DNA of 64,000 nucleotides from Paracoccaceae bacterium (GCA_014762635.1 JABURR010000070.1:62001-126000); one strand, 5' to 3'. Positions 43,653 through 53,152 are shown, counted from the stretch's first letter. Program-made: numbers and translations. The notes: generated by a model from the sequence alone, not told the origin.

Positions 43653-45326
43653 TCAGCTTTCCTGCGGCGCGCCAGCTTCCTGCTCGGCGCGCCGTTGCAG
43701 TTCCAGCCATTGCACCTTGCCGCTTGAGGATCGTGGCAGGCTGTCGAGGAACTCGACCTTGCGCGGGCATTTGTAGGCGGCCATCTGGTCGCGGCACCAG
43801 GCGATGAGGTCGGCCTCTTCCAGCCCGTCGCGGCGCACCACGTAGGCCATCACGCTCTCGCCCCGGCGCGGATCGGGGTAACCCACCACGCAGACATCGG
43901 CGACGAGGGGGTGATCGTAGATCATGCTTTCCACCTCGGTCGGCCAGACCTTGAAGCCCGAGGCATTCACCATCCGCTTCACCCGGTCGACCACGTAGAA
44001 ATAGCCCTCGTCGTCGTACCGCCCGATGTCACCGGTCCTTAAGAAGGGTTTGCCGTCGATCTCGATGAAGGCGGCGCGGGTCGCGTCGGGGTCGTTCCAG
44101 TAGCCGATGAAGTTTTGCGGCCCGTTCATGACGATCTCGCCCGGTTCGCCCGGCCCCAGTTCAGCCAACGTATCGGGATCGACCACGCGGGAATCGACGC
44201 CGAAGACCGGAATCCCAAGGCATTGGCGATGCGGCTTCTGCGGCGGGTTGATATGGGTGGCGGCCATGGTTTCGGACATGCCGTAGCCCTCGATATAGTC
44301 GAGGCCGGTCAGTTCCTTGAACTTGCGCGCCACGGGTTCGGGCATCGCCGCCCCGCCACCGCCGATCATCTTCAGGCTGGACAGGTCATAGCTGGCAATA
44401 TCCGGGTCGTTTACCAGGTCGATCGCCATGGTCGCGATGGAACGCCAGCGCGCGATCCGGTAGCGCTCGATCAGCTTGGCGGCAACGGCCCGGTCCCAGC
44501 GGCTCATGACCACCATGGTCTCGCCCACGTAGATCGGGCCGTTCATGGAGTTCTGCATCCCGGTCACGTGAAAAAGCGGCAGCACGGTCAGCGACGCTTC
44601 CCCCAAACCGCCCGGGTTCCAGGCGATGCCGCCGACGATGGTGACCATCACCGTGCGGTGGGTATGCATGCAGCCCTTCTGCTTGCCGGTCGTGCCCGAG
44701 GTATACGGGATCACCGCCAGGTCGTCCGGCCCCGCGGTGAGCGGCCCGGGCACTTGGCCCGCGTCGAGCGCATCCTGCCAGCGGGTGATGCCCAGCAGGC
44801 CGTAGCTTTCAGGTGAGCGTGCCTCCAACCCCTTGGGCAGGGGAATGTCGCACGCCGGGTCGGCCATGTCGGCGTAGGCCGCGGCAACGATATGGGAAAG
44901 CGTTCCGTCGGCGGCCTTGGGCGCGATATGCTCCAGCAATTCCTGCCCGACCAGCGCCACCTTGGCCCCGGTGTCGGCGATCAGGTGCTCCAACTCCTTG
45001 GCGCGGTTCATCGGGTTCACCGGCACCACCACTGCGTCGGCGCGCAGGATCGCGTAATAGCCGATCACGTAGTGCGGGCTGTTCTGCATGTAGAGCAGCA
45101 CCCGATCGCCCTTGTCCACTCCGCCCTCGCTTTGCAGCCAGCCCGCCAGCGCCTCGACCCGGGCGTTCAAATGGGCGAAGCTCAGTTCCGCGCCGTGATA
45201 GATGATCGCGGTCTTCTCGGGCTTCTCGCGCGCTGTGACCTGAAGATTCTCGGCGATGTTGCGCGCGGGGAATTCGATCTCGTGCGGGACGCCCTCGGGC
45301 CAGACGCCGAAATGCCGGTCAAACAC
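43653..45326 (-). CDS. Long-chain/dicarboxylate-type acyl-CoA ligase
   Basis: An AMP-forming acyl-CoA ligase of 557 residues. It has the P-loop YTSGTTGKQKG, the GYGMSE motif, RTGDIGRYDDEGYFY, and the catalytic lysine in PRSSSGKVQW. The GTG at 45326 is chosen as start because it has a perfect GGAGG site with five-base spacing; a TTG at 45338 lies within that site. It overlaps the upstream ligase by eight bases, so the two are coupled. It is the last gene of a leftward operon with a thiamine-diphosphate enzyme, a thiolase and a second ligase, and probably activates the acid degraded by the divergent beta-oxidation genes. Confidence 0.88.
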   Translation of the reverse strand: MFDRHFGVWPEGVPHEIEFPARNIAENLQVTAREKPEKTAIIYHGAELSFAHLNARVEALAGWLQSEGGVDKGDRVLLYMQNSPHYVIGYYAILRADAVVVPVNPMNRAKELEHLIADTGAKVALVGQELLEHIAPKAADGTLSHIVAAAYADMADPACDIPLPKGLEARSPESYGLLGITRWQDALDAGQVPGPLTAGPDDLAVIPYTSGTTGKQKGCMHTHRTVMVTIVGGIAWNPGGLGEASLTVLPLFHVTGMQNSMNGPIYVGETMVVMSRWDRAVAAKLIERYRIARWRSIATMAIDLVNDPDIASYDLSSLKMIGGGGAAMPEPVARKFKELTGLDYIEGYGMSETMAATHINPPQKPHRQCLGIPVFGVDSRVVDPDTLAELGPGEPGEIVMNGPQNFIGYWNDPDATRAAFIEIDGKPFLRTGDIGRYDDEGYFYVVDRVKRMVNASGFKVWPTEVESMIYDHPLVADVCVVGYPDPRRGESVMAYVVRRDGLEEADLIAWCRDQMAAYKCPRKVEFLDSLPRSSSGKVQWLELQRRAEQEAGAPQES

Positions 45327-46884
45327 GCTCGCCTCCAATCTCTGCCCAGCGGTCCTTCAACTCGCGCTTCAGAACCTTGCCGATCGCATTGCGCGGCAAT
45401 TCGGGCAGGATGGCAAGGTCCGAAAGCCGCTGGGTCTTGCCGAGCTGCGCATTGGTCCAGTCGAGGATTTCCTGTCCTGCCACGGCAGCGGCGCCCGAGT
45501 GCAGCGCCACGCAGGCCACGGGCGTTTCCCCCCACCGGCGGCTCGGCACGCCGATCACGGCGGCCTCGGCCACCGCCGGATGGCCGGAAAGGACGTTTTC
45601 CAGATCGACGGCGAAGATGTTGAACCCGCCCGAGATGATCATGTCCTTGCGCCGGTCGAGCAGGGTCAGGAAGCCGTCCTCGTCCAGCCGTCCCATGTCA
45701 CCGGTGCGGATGAAGGCCTCGCCCTCGGGGCTGATCCAGACCGCCTCGCGCGTGGTCTCGGGGGCCTTGCGGTAACCAAGCATGATGGTGGCAGAGCGCC
45801 CGACGACCTCGCCGGTTTCGCCGACGGGCAATTCGCGGCCCTCGTCATCGAGGATGCGGATCTGCGCATTCGCGGGAGGGCGGCCCACCGTGTGGAGCTT
45901 GTCGGGATGCGCGCCGCCGTCGAGGATCGCGCTCACCCCGCCCTCGGTCATGCCGTAGATGTTGACCATCCGTCCCGGCCAGCGGTCGAGGATTTCCTGC
46001 ATCAGCGGGGCCGGCAGCGGCGCGCTGGTGGCTAGTTTCACCTGGAACGAGGACAGGTCAAAGCTGTCGAACTCCGGGTGATCCAGAAGTCGGCGCAGCT
46101 GCACCGGCACCAGCATCGCATGGGTCACGCGGTGTTTCTGGGCCAGCTCGAGGAAGCGCCGCTCATCGAACTTGCGCATCAGGACCATGGTGCTGCCCAG
46201 TCCCAGCGCGGGAAGAAGAGCGGCCAGCGTGGTGTTGGAATAGACCGGGGTGGAAATCAGCGTGACTGTGCCCGGACCAAGGCCAAAGCCAGCCAGCCGC
46301 CGGATCTGACGGTCACGGAAGATCGCATCATGCTCGATCCCCTTCGGCAGCCCGGTTGTGCCGGAACTGTAGATAATGTCGAAGAGCCCGTCCGCCCCGA
46401 GCGTCCGCGCCGGGGCCGGATCGGCGCTGCGCACGGTCTCGATGAACCCGCCCAGGTCCCGCAGCCTGCCCGCCTGGTCCGGCAAGTCCGGCGCGCTGGC
46501 ATCGGCCAGAAGCAGGTCCGCGCCACTATTCTCGATCATCCGGGTCAGCGCATCGGGATGGGCCGAGGTCGGCAGTGGCGCCATCGCCGCACCGAGCGCC
46601 GCCGCCCCGAGGTAGAGCAGGACATGATCCACGCTGACGCCAGCAAGGCTCGCCACCACATCGCCCGGCGTGACACCCGCCTGCGCGAGCGCGGTAGCGC
46701 TGCGGTCCATCATCAAGGCCAGTTCCGCCGAGCTCATCCGCGTCTCCGCGTCGATCAGCGCGACGGCCTCGGGCTGGTGCTGCGCCAGGCTCCGCACCCG
46801 TGACGGAAGGTCCGTGAAGACCTCGTCCGGTACCGTCGCGGCGGTCAGCGGTAGCGTCAGATGTTCGGCTCCTCCCTCCGACAT
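45319..46884 (-). CDS. Second AMP-forming acyl-CoA ligase
   Basis: A class I adenylate-forming enzyme of 521 residues with YSSGTTGLPKG, IYGMTEGG, RTGDMGRLDEDG and the lysine of LPRNAIGKVLK. It is clearly a different subfamily from its neighbour; the two share only the core motifs. Having two ligases in tandem suggests either two substrates or two steps that need CoA. The start ATG at 46884 lies 11 bases past the thiolase stop. Confidence 0.87.
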   Translation of the reverse strand: MSEGGAEHLTLPLTAATVPDEVFTDLPSRVRSLAQHQPEAVALIDAETRMSSAELALMMDRSATALAQAGVTPGDVVASLAGVSVDHVLLYLGAAALGAAMAPLPTSAHPDALTRMIENSGADLLLADASAPDLPDQAGRLRDLGGFIETVRSADPAPARTLGADGLFDIIYSSGTTGLPKGIEHDAIFRDRQIRRLAGFGLGPGTVTLISTPVYSNTTLAALLPALGLGSTMVLMRKFDERRFLELAQKHRVTHAMLVPVQLRRLLDHPEFDSFDLSSFQVKLATSAPLPAPLMQEILDRWPGRMVNIYGMTEGGVSAILDGGAHPDKLHTVGRPPANAQIRILDDEGRELPVGETGEVVGRSATIMLGYRKAPETTREAVWISPEGEAFIRTGDMGRLDEDGFLTLLDRRKDMIISGGFNIFAVDLENVLSGHPAVAEAAVIGVPSRRWGETPVACVALHSGAAAVAGQEILDWTNAQLGKTQRLSDLAILPELPRNAIGKVLKRELKDRWAEIGGERV

Positions 46885-46895
46885 TCTGCGCCCCG

Positions 46896-48098
46896 TCAGA
46901 CCCGTGCCAGCGCGATGGCGATGCCCTGACCCACGCCCACGCACATGGTCGCCAGCGCCCGGTCCACGCCGCGTTTCTGCATCTCCAGCGCGGCGGTGCC
47001 GGTGATCCGCGTCCCGGACATGCCAAGCGGATGGCCAAGGGCGATGGCCCCGCCATTGGGGTTGATGTGCTCGCCATCCTCCGGCAGCCCAAGTTCGCGC
47101 AGCACGGCGAGGCCCTGTGCGGCGAAGGCCTCGTTCAGTTCCACGACGCCGAAATCGGCGGGCGTGATCCCGAGCCGCGCACAGAGCTTTTGCACCGCGG
47201 GCACCGGCCCGATCCCCATGATCCGAGGCGGCACGCCGGCGGTCGCGCCTCCGGAAATCCGGGCAATGGGCGTGAGCCCGTGTTTCTTCGCCGCCGCTTC
47301 CGACGCGACGATCAGCGCCGCCGCCCCGTCATTCACGCCCGAGGCATTGCCCGCCGTGACCGTGCCGCCCTCGCGGAACGGGGCCTTCAGGGCACCTAGC
47401 TTTTCCAAAGTGGTCGCGCGCGGATGCTCATCTTTGTCGACGATGATCGGATCGCCCTTGCGCTGCGGGATCGAAACCGGCGCGATCTCTTCGGCCAGCC
47501 GCCCGTTCGCCTGGGCCGCCGCCGCGCGTTCCTGGCTGCGCAGGGCGAAGGCGTCCTGATCGGCGCGGTTCACGGAATAGTCCTCGGCCACGTTCTCGGC
47601 GGTCTCAGGCATCGAGTCGATGCCGTATTGCGCCTTCATCACCGGGTTCACGAAGCGCCAGCCGATGGTGGTGTCATGGACCTCGGCGTTGCGCGAAAAG
47701 GCGGTGGTGGCCTTGGGCATCACGAAGGGCGCGCGGCTCATGCTTTCGACGCCGCCCGCGATGATGATCTCGGCCTCGCCCGCGCGGATTGCCCGGGCTG
47801 CCGCGATTACCGCATCCATCCCCGAGCCGCACAGCCGGTTCACCGTGTTGGCGGGCAGCGCGACCGGGAGTCCGGCCAGCAGCGCCGCCATGCGGCCGAC
47901 GTTGCGATTGTCCTCGCCCGCCTGGTTGGCGCAGCCGTAGATCACCTCGTCCACGGCCTCCCAATCGACGCCGCCATTGCGGGCCATGAGCTGCGCAATG
48001 GGAAGTGCGCCCAGATCATCGGTGCGCACCTGCGACAGCGCGCCGCCGAAACGGCCGATGGGAGTGCGGATATAGTCGCAGATGAAAGCTTCGGGCAT
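46896..48098 (-). CDS. Acetyl-CoA acyltransferase (thiolase; 3-oxoadipyl-CoA thiolase-like)
   Basis: A 400-residue thiolase II family member. The nucleophile is Cys90 in NRLCGSGMDA; NPNGGAIALGHPLGMSG with the active-site histidine and the second cysteine in CVGVGQGIAIA are intact. The N-terminus (EAFICDYIRTPIGRFGGALS) reads like the PcaF/PaaJ 3-oxoadipyl-CoA thiolases, but the same sequence pattern occurs in dicarboxylate degradation, and no other beta-ketoadipate gene is in this window. It would cleave the beta-ketoacyl-CoA made by the divergent FadB-like enzyme. Confidence 0.9.
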   Translation of the reverse strand: MPEAFICDYIRTPIGRFGGALSQVRTDDLGALPIAQLMARNGGVDWEAVDEVIYGCANQAGEDNRNVGRMAALLAGLPVALPANTVNRLCGSGMDAVIAAARAIRAGEAEIIIAGGVESMSRAPFVMPKATTAFSRNAEVHDTTIGWRFVNPVMKAQYGIDSMPETAENVAEDYSVNRADQDAFALRSQERAAAAQANGRLAEEIAPVSIPQRKGDPIIVDKDEHPRATTLEKLGALKAPFREGGTVTAGNASGVNDGAAALIVASEAAAKKHGLTPIARISGGATAGVPPRIMGIGPVPAVQKLCARLGITPADFGVVELNEAFAAQGLAVLRELGLPEDGEHINPNGGAIALGHPLGMSGTRITGTAALEMQKRGVDRALATMCVGVGQGIAIALARV

Positions 48099-48113
48099 GC
48101 CGAATTGCTCCTT

Positions 48114-49796
48114 TTACTTGCTCGCCTTCTGCATGCGCGCGTGCATGCCGGAAATCGTGGTATAGGCCGAAATCGCCTCGGCGCTGCTTTTCACGGTCAG
48201 GACCGCCGGTCCGTCATGGGCGAGGAACTCCGCCACCGTTCCGGCGATGTCGTCGCCCTTGGCCAGCGTGAAGGCCTTCGCGCCGAAGGCCTGGGCCCAG
48301 AGGGCGAAATCCGGGTTCGCCAGCGTGGTTCCCGAGATACGGTTGGGGTGATCCCGTTCCTGATGCAGGCGGATCGTGCCGTAGGTGCCGTTGTCGGAAA
48401 TGATGATCTTGGGTTTCGCGCCATTGGCGATGCCGGTGGCAAGTTCATTGCCGGTCATCATCACGCCGCCGTCGCCCACGAAGCCAAGCACCGTCTTTTC
48501 CGGCTGACGCAGAGAGGCCGCAACGGCGCCCGGCACGCCAAGGCCCATGGCGCCGCCCACGGCACCGATCGCCTGCTGCGAGCCGTCCCACGGCCACATC
48601 AGGTGCACCCAACCCGAGAAGTTGCCCGAGTCGGTGACAATGATACTGTCCTTCGGGGCCTGCTTCGCCAATTCCGCCGCGACCGCGCCAAAATCGAGCC
48701 CGTCTTCCTGCTCGGTCGGCTCGTAGGCCGCGAACTTGCGGATCACCGCGCTGGTCTCGGCCACCCAGTCCGTCCGCATGGCGGGCTTCGGAAGATCGCG
48801 CGTGGCCAGCGCCGCGCAGAAGGCCGCCGGGTCGCAGGGCAGGGCCACGTCGGCCTGGAACACGCGGCCCAGAACGTCGGGGTCTGGCCAGACGTGCACC
48901 AATGGCTGATCCGGGACTGGCGCGTTGGGCAGGCGGTAGCCTTGCGTGGGTACATCGCCAAGCCGGGTGCCGAGCGCCAGTATCAGGTCAGCCTGCTGCA
49001 ACTGCTTCACGATCCCGCCGGGGATCTTGAAGCCCAGGTGCCCGGCATAGAGCGGCGAGCCGTTGTCGAAGATCTCCTGGTGCTTGAAGGTCAGCGCCAC
49101 CGGGATGCCATGCGCATTGGCCAGATCGGCCAGCGCCTTGCGCCCCTCGGGCGCGGCCAGTCCGCCGCCCGCGATGATCAGGGGGCGTTCGGATTTTGCC
49201 AGAAGCCCCGCCACCCGGTCGAGGTCTGCCGCGCCGGGCGCGGCAGGCGCCAGCGGGCGCAGCACCTGCGGCGAGTCCTCGACCGGATCGCTCAGCATGT
49301 CTTCGGGCAGGGCGATCACCACCGGGCCCGGCGTGCCGCTGATCGCGGCCTGCCAGGCACGGGCGACGGTCTCGCCCAGTTGCGCGCCGTTCTGCACTTC
49401 CCACACGCCCTTGGCCACCTCGCGGAACATCTGGCTGTAGTCGACCTCCTGGAAGGCACCGCGCCCGCGTTCGTGGCGGGCAACCTGTCCGATCAGCGCG
49501 ATCAGCGGAACCGCGTCCTGCTGCGCCAGGTGCAGCGCGATGGAGGCATTGGTCGCGCCGGGGCCCCGGCTGACCGCCAGAAGTCCGGGGCGCCCGGTAA
49601 GCTTCGCGTCGGCCACGGCCATCATCCCGGCCCCGCCCTCGTGTCGGCAGACCACGGTTTCGATCCGGTTGTCGCCGTGCAGCGCGTCGAGGAATGAAAG
49701 ATATGATTCGCCGGGAACGCAGAACAGCCGGTCCGCCCCCAATGATGCCAGACAGTCCGCAAGATGGTCCGCGGCGCGGCGTTTTTCACTGCCCAT
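48114..49796 (-). CDS. Thiamine-diphosphate-dependent enzyme (acetolactate synthase-like)
   Basis: A 560-residue ThDP enzyme with three domains. The N-terminal pyrimidine-binding domain has the activating glutamate in CRHEGGAGMMA. A central domain (about 190-330) follows. The C-terminal ThDP domain carries the motif GDGGVMMTGNELATGIANG with the magnesium-binding aspartate. It is not a true acetolactate synthase: no regulatory subunit or valine genes are nearby. In this cluster it could act as a decarboxylase or carboligase on an intermediate such as a 2-keto- or 2-hydroxyacyl compound. The ATG at 49796 is favoured over one 18 bases upstream. It leads the leftward operon. Confidence 0.82.
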   Translation of the reverse strand: MGSEKRRAADHLADCLASLGADRLFCVPGESYLSFLDALHGDNRIETVVCRHEGGAGMMAVADAKLTGRPGLLAVSRGPGATNASIALHLAQQDAVPLIALIGQVARHERGRGAFQEVDYSQMFREVAKGVWEVQNGAQLGETVARAWQAAISGTPGPVVIALPEDMLSDPVEDSPQVLRPLAPAAPGAADLDRVAGLLAKSERPLIIAGGGLAAPEGRKALADLANAHGIPVALTFKHQEIFDNGSPLYAGHLGFKIPGGIVKQLQQADLILALGTRLGDVPTQGYRLPNAPVPDQPLVHVWPDPDVLGRVFQADVALPCDPAAFCAALATRDLPKPAMRTDWVAETSAVIRKFAAYEPTEQEDGLDFGAVAAELAKQAPKDSIIVTDSGNFSGWVHLMWPWDGSQQAIGAVGGAMGLGVPGAVAASLRQPEKTVLGFVGDGGVMMTGNELATGIANGAKPKIIISDNGTYGTIRLHQERDHPNRISGTTLANPDFALWAQAFGAKAFTLAKGDDIAGTVAEFLAHDGPAVLTVKSSAEAISAYTTISGMHARMQKASK

Positions 49797-49807
49797 TCCA
49801 GCCTCCC

Positions 49808-49835
49808 TTGACATTCGGGGGATGTCTTAGATTAT
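49808..49835 (+). promoter_or_regulatory. Likely promoter for the TAXI TRAP operon
   Basis: Perfect -35 TTGACA (49808-49813) and a -10-like GATTAT (49830-49835) with 16-base spacing, in the divergent gap and reading towards the TAXI binding-protein gene at 49927. Confidence 0.5.
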
Positions 49836-49851
49836 CGCTGTGCGAAACGCA

Positions 49852-49869
49852 ATTCCGCAAAACGCGGAT
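49852..49869. promoter_or_regulatory. Candidate operator in the divergent catabolic promoter region
   Basis: Inverted repeat ATTCCGC-AAAAC-GCGGAT just downstream of the promoter, where a repressor would block the rightward operon. A second smaller repeat TGCG-AAA-CGCA lies directly before it (49841-49851). The style recalls IclR-type sites, but no regulator gene is in the window. Confidence 0.35.
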
Positions 49870-49926
49870 GCGTAGACCGGAAGCGGGTCGGCTTCGGCCG
49901 CCGCGAATGAGATTGGGAGGATCTTC

Positions 49927-51078
49927 ATGAAACCGTTTTTCAAAATCATCGCCGCGGCGGGCGTGGCGGGCCTGGTGGCCGGTGCCGCCACCGCGCAGCA
50001 GACTGACGCGGAACTTCCGCGCCAGATGTCCTGGACCGCCTATGACACTGGGTCGGCGGGCTACAATCAGGCTGTCGCCATCGGTGCCGCGCTTCAGGAT
50101 GCGCTGGGCGTGAACCTGCGCGTTCTTCCGGGCAAGAACGACGTGTCGCGCACCGAACCGCTGCGCCAGGGCCGGGTGCAGTTCTCGGCCACCGGCGTGG
50201 GCGGCAGCTTCATGGCGCAGGAGGGCGCGTTCCAGTTCGGTGCCGAGAACTGGGGTCCGCAGCCGATCCGTGTGCTGATGGCCAACAACGGCGGCGCGAT
50301 CAACCTGGCCGTGGGCGTTGCCGGGGATCTGGGGATCGAGACCTACGCCGACCTCAAGGGCAAGCGCGTGGCCTGGGTCGTGGGTGCGCCGGCGCTGAAC
50401 GTGAACACCGAGGCGTATCTCGCTTATGGCGGTCTGACCTGGGATGACGTGGAGCGCGTTGATTTCGGCGGTTTCGGCGCCTCGTGGAAGGGCCTGATGG
50501 AAGGCCAGGTCGACGCGGCCTTCGCCTCGACCAACTCGGGCTTCGCCTATGAGGCAGCATCGAGCCCGCGTGGCCTTTACTGGCCGCCGGTCGACCCCGC
50601 GAACACCGACGGCATCGCGCGGATGCAGGCGATCGCGCCGTTCTTCTCGCCGAACCTTGCCAAGGTGGGCGCGAATATCGACGGCACCGATGGTTACCAG
50701 GGCGCGGGCTATGCCTACCCGGTTCTGGTGGGCACCGATCAGACCGATGCCGATCTGGCCTACAACATGACCAAGGCGATGGTTGACCTTTACGATGCCT
50801 ATAATGGCAAGGCGCCGGGCATCGGTGGCTGGGCGCTGGAGAAGCAGAACATGACCTGGGTGGCTCCGTACCACGACGGTGCGATCCGCTACTACAAGGA
50901 AGCCGGTGTCTGGACCGACGAGGCGCAGGCCCATAATGACACCCTGCTCGCCCGCCAGGCCGCGCTGAAGGCCGCCTGGGATGCGCTCAAGGCCGAAGCC
51001 CCCGAGAACTGGGACGAAGCCTGGGCCGTGAAGCGCCGCGAGGCGCTGGAGGCCGGTGGCTTCCCGGTGGTGTTCTGA
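49927..51078 (+). CDS. TAXI-family TRAP transporter substrate-binding protein
   Basis: The 383-residue periplasmic protein has a signal peptide cleaved after ATAQ (about residue 24) and the TAXI-family core: WTAYDTGSAGYNQAVAIGAAL near the N-terminus, GKNDVSRTEPLRQGRVQFSATG, and KGKRVAWVVGAPALNVN. The family delivers organic acids to fused DctQM permeases. The GGGAGG ribosome binding site is at 49915-49920. It heads the rightward half of the catabolic island, so its cargo is probably the substrate of the acyl-CoA enzymes. Confidence 0.9.
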   Translation: MKPFFKIIAAAGVAGLVAGAATAQQTDAELPRQMSWTAYDTGSAGYNQAVAIGAALQDALGVNLRVLPGKNDVSRTEPLRQGRVQFSATGVGGSFMAQEGAFQFGAENWGPQPIRVLMANNGGAINLAVGVAGDLGIETYADLKGKRVAWVVGAPALNVNTEAYLAYGGLTWDDVERVDFGGFGASWKGLMEGQVDAAFASTNSGFAYEAASSPRGLYWPPVDPANTDGIARMQAIAPFFSPNLAKVGANIDGTDGYQGAGYAYPVLVGTDQTDADLAYNMTKAMVDLYDAYNGKAPGIGGWALEKQNMTWVAPYHDGAIRYYKEAGVWTDEAQAHNDTLLARQAALKAAWDALKAEAPENWDEAWAVKRREALEAGGFPVVF

Positions 51079-51097
51079 ACCACGTGAACCCGATGCC

Positions 51098-51119
51098 GCC
51101 CCGCGCCTTGGCGCGGGGC
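51098..51119 (+). repeat. Hairpin between the TAXI binding-protein and permease genes
   Basis: A perfect 10-bp inverted repeat (51098-51107 with 51110-51119) in the 81-base gap, with no T-run after it. It can form a very stable GC stem that protects the upstream mRNA. Confidence 0.68.
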
Positions 51120-51159
51120 GTGCGCATGTGACGTTCTGAGGGCAGGGGGCAGTTTCGTG

Positions 51160-53115
51160 ATGAGCGAAGACAAGGGACAGGTGGCGGAGTTTGCCGCGCT
51201 CGGCAGGGCAGCGAGCCTTGCGGTCATCGGCGGCACGACGCTTGGGGTGCTGCTGGTCATCAACCAGCTTTTCAACCTTCACGCCTTTGGCCTTGTCCTG
51301 ATCGACGGGCGTTACCTCTACCTGCTGGGCGGGTTGTTCCTTGCAATCTCGTTCCTGGTGTTCCGGATCAACGGGGCGAAAGTGGGCAAGCCTTCGATTC
51401 TCGATTGGGTCCTTGCGGTCTGCGCGCTTGCTGTCACCGGATACCTCGTGGCAATGGCGCAGAAGAATCTGTCCGGGGGCTGGGAATATGCCGCGCCCGA
51501 GCAGGCCCAGTACGCCGCCTATGTCTTCTTCGCGCTTGTGCTTGAGGCGACGCGGCGCGCGGGCGGGCACGTGCTTTTTGGGATCGTGCTGCTTTTTGCC
51601 TTCTACCCGACCTTCGCGAGCCACGTGCCGGACCCGTTCTCGGGCTTCCAGAGTACGATCAGCGAGGCGGTGAGCTATCACGTCTATTCCGCCGAAAGTT
51701 CTTTCGGCATCCCGATGAAGGCCTTCGGCGGCGTGGTCATCGGTTTCATCCTCTTTGGCGCGGTGCTGCAGCACACCGGCGGCGGCAAGTTCTTCAACGA
51801 TCTGGCGCTGGCACTGGTCGGCGGTTATCGCGGCGGCGCGGCCAAGGTGTCGATCTTCGCCAGCGGTTTCATGGGCTCCATGTCGGGCAGCGTGATCTCG
51901 AACGTGCTGACGACGGGGGCGGTCTCGATCCCGGCGATGAAACGCACGGGATTCTCGGCCCGAACCGCCGCGGCAACCGAGGCCTGTGCCTCGACCGGCG
52001 GGGTGCTGATGCCGCCGATCATGGGGGCGACGGCCTTCGTCATGGCGTCGTTCCTGTCGCGCCCCTATGTGGAAATCGCGCTGGCAGCGACGATCCCGTC
52101 AATTCTGTTCTACTTCGGCCTTTTCGCGCAGATCGACAGCTACTCGGCCCGTCGCGGGCTCAAGGGCATGGCGCGGGCCGACCTGCCGCGCCTGCGCGAG
52201 ACCCTGCGCGAGGGCTGGCTTTACGTCGGCGTCTTCGCGGTGCTGATCTTCATGCTGGTGGTCCTGCGACGCGAGACCTCGGCGCCGTTCTACGCGACGG
52301 CGCTGCTGCTCATCATCAACCAGGCGCTGCCGAGCCACCGGATGTCGCTGCGCCAGTTCGGCGGGATGCTGATCGGCGTCGGGCAGGGGCTGGCGGAACT
52401 GACTGCGATCCTGCTGGGCGTGGGCCTGATCGTGGGCTCGTTCTCGGCCACGGGTCTTGCAGGGACACTGGTCAACGAGCTGGTCTTCATGGCCGGAGAC
52501 AACACCTTCGTGCTGCTGCTGATGGGCGCGCTGACGGCCTTCATCTTCGGCATGGGGATGACGGTGACCGCCTGCTACATCTTCCTTGCCGTTGTGCTGG
52601 CCCCTGCGCTGGAGCAGGGCGGGCTGAACCAGCTCGCCGTGCATCTCTTCATCCTCTACTGGGGCATGGTAAGCTACATCACCCCGCCGGTGGCTCTTGG
52701 CGCCTTTGCGGCCTCGACCATGGCGGGCGAGAACGCGATCCGCACCGGGTTCGAGGCGATGCGGCTGGGCGGTGTCATCTACATCGCGCCGTTCTTCTTC
52801 GTGCTGAACCCGGCGCTGATCGGGCAGGCGCCGGCGTGGGAGGTGATGACCGCGCTGAGCTCGGCGCTCGTGGGCGTGGCCGCGATCAGCATGGCGCTAC
52901 AGGGACATATCAGCCTTGTGGGTCCGATCCGCAGTGGTGCCCCGGGCCTTGGGCTGCGGGTTCTACTGTTCGCGGGTGGCTTGCTTCTTGCGGTGCCTGA
53001 AAGCGCCGTGCTGGGCGTCGGCTACGCCGACAGCGCGGCCCTTGGATTGCTGCTGTGCGCCCTACCCTTGACCCTGGCCTATCTTGATCGGCGGCGCCTC
53101 GGCATCGTGGCCTGA
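51160..53115 (+). CDS. TRAP transporter fused permease (4TM-12TM type)
   Basis: A 651-residue permease in which the small (DctQ-like) and large (DctM-like) membrane subunits are fused, as is usual for TAXI systems. The N-terminal part (about 1-150) has four helices; the remainder has the conserved GSVISNVLTTGAVSIPAMKRTGFSARTAAATEACASTGGVLMPPIMGA region, with PPIMGA as transport motif, and a mirrored YITPPVALGAFAA later. A GTG directly before the ATG at 51160 is an equally possible start. It is followed by the FadB-like gene within 37 bases. Confidence 0.93.
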   Translation: MSEDKGQVAEFAALGRAASLAVIGGTTLGVLLVINQLFNLHAFGLVLIDGRYLYLLGGLFLAISFLVFRINGAKVGKPSILDWVLAVCALAVTGYLVAMAQKNLSGGWEYAAPEQAQYAAYVFFALVLEATRRAGGHVLFGIVLLFAFYPTFASHVPDPFSGFQSTISEAVSYHVYSAESSFGIPMKAFGGVVIGFILFGAVLQHTGGGKFFNDLALALVGGYRGGAAKVSIFASGFMGSMSGSVISNVLTTGAVSIPAMKRTGFSARTAAATEACASTGGVLMPPIMGATAFVMASFLSRPYVEIALAATIPSILFYFGLFAQIDSYSARRGLKGMARADLPRLRETLREGWLYVGVFAVLIFMLVVLRRETSAPFYATALLLIINQALPSHRMSLRQFGGMLIGVGQGLAELTAILLGVGLIVGSFSATGLAGTLVNELVFMAGDNTFVLLLMGALTAFIFGMGMTVTACYIFLAVVLAPALEQGGLNQLAVHLFILYWGMVSYITPPVALGAFAASTMAGENAIRTGFEAMRLGGVIYIAPFFFVLNPALIGQAPAWEVMTALSSALVGVAAISMALQGHISLVGPIRSGAPGLGLRVLLFAGGLLLAVPESAVLGVGYADSAALGLLLCALPLTLAYLDRRRLGIVA

Positions 53116-53152
53116 GACCGCCGAACACCCGAAAGACATGAACGGAGACCAC

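Noticed and set aside
46896-48098. Thiolase as part of the beta-ketoadipate (pca) pathway
   Set aside because: The sequence is PcaF-like, but no pca gene is nearby and the neighbours are acyl-CoA ligases and dehydrogenases, so a general beta-oxidation role fits better.
47424-49697. 757-codon plus-strand frame opposite the thiolase and ThDP enzyme
   Set aside because: Antisense shadow with His/Arg-rich composition and no known motif.
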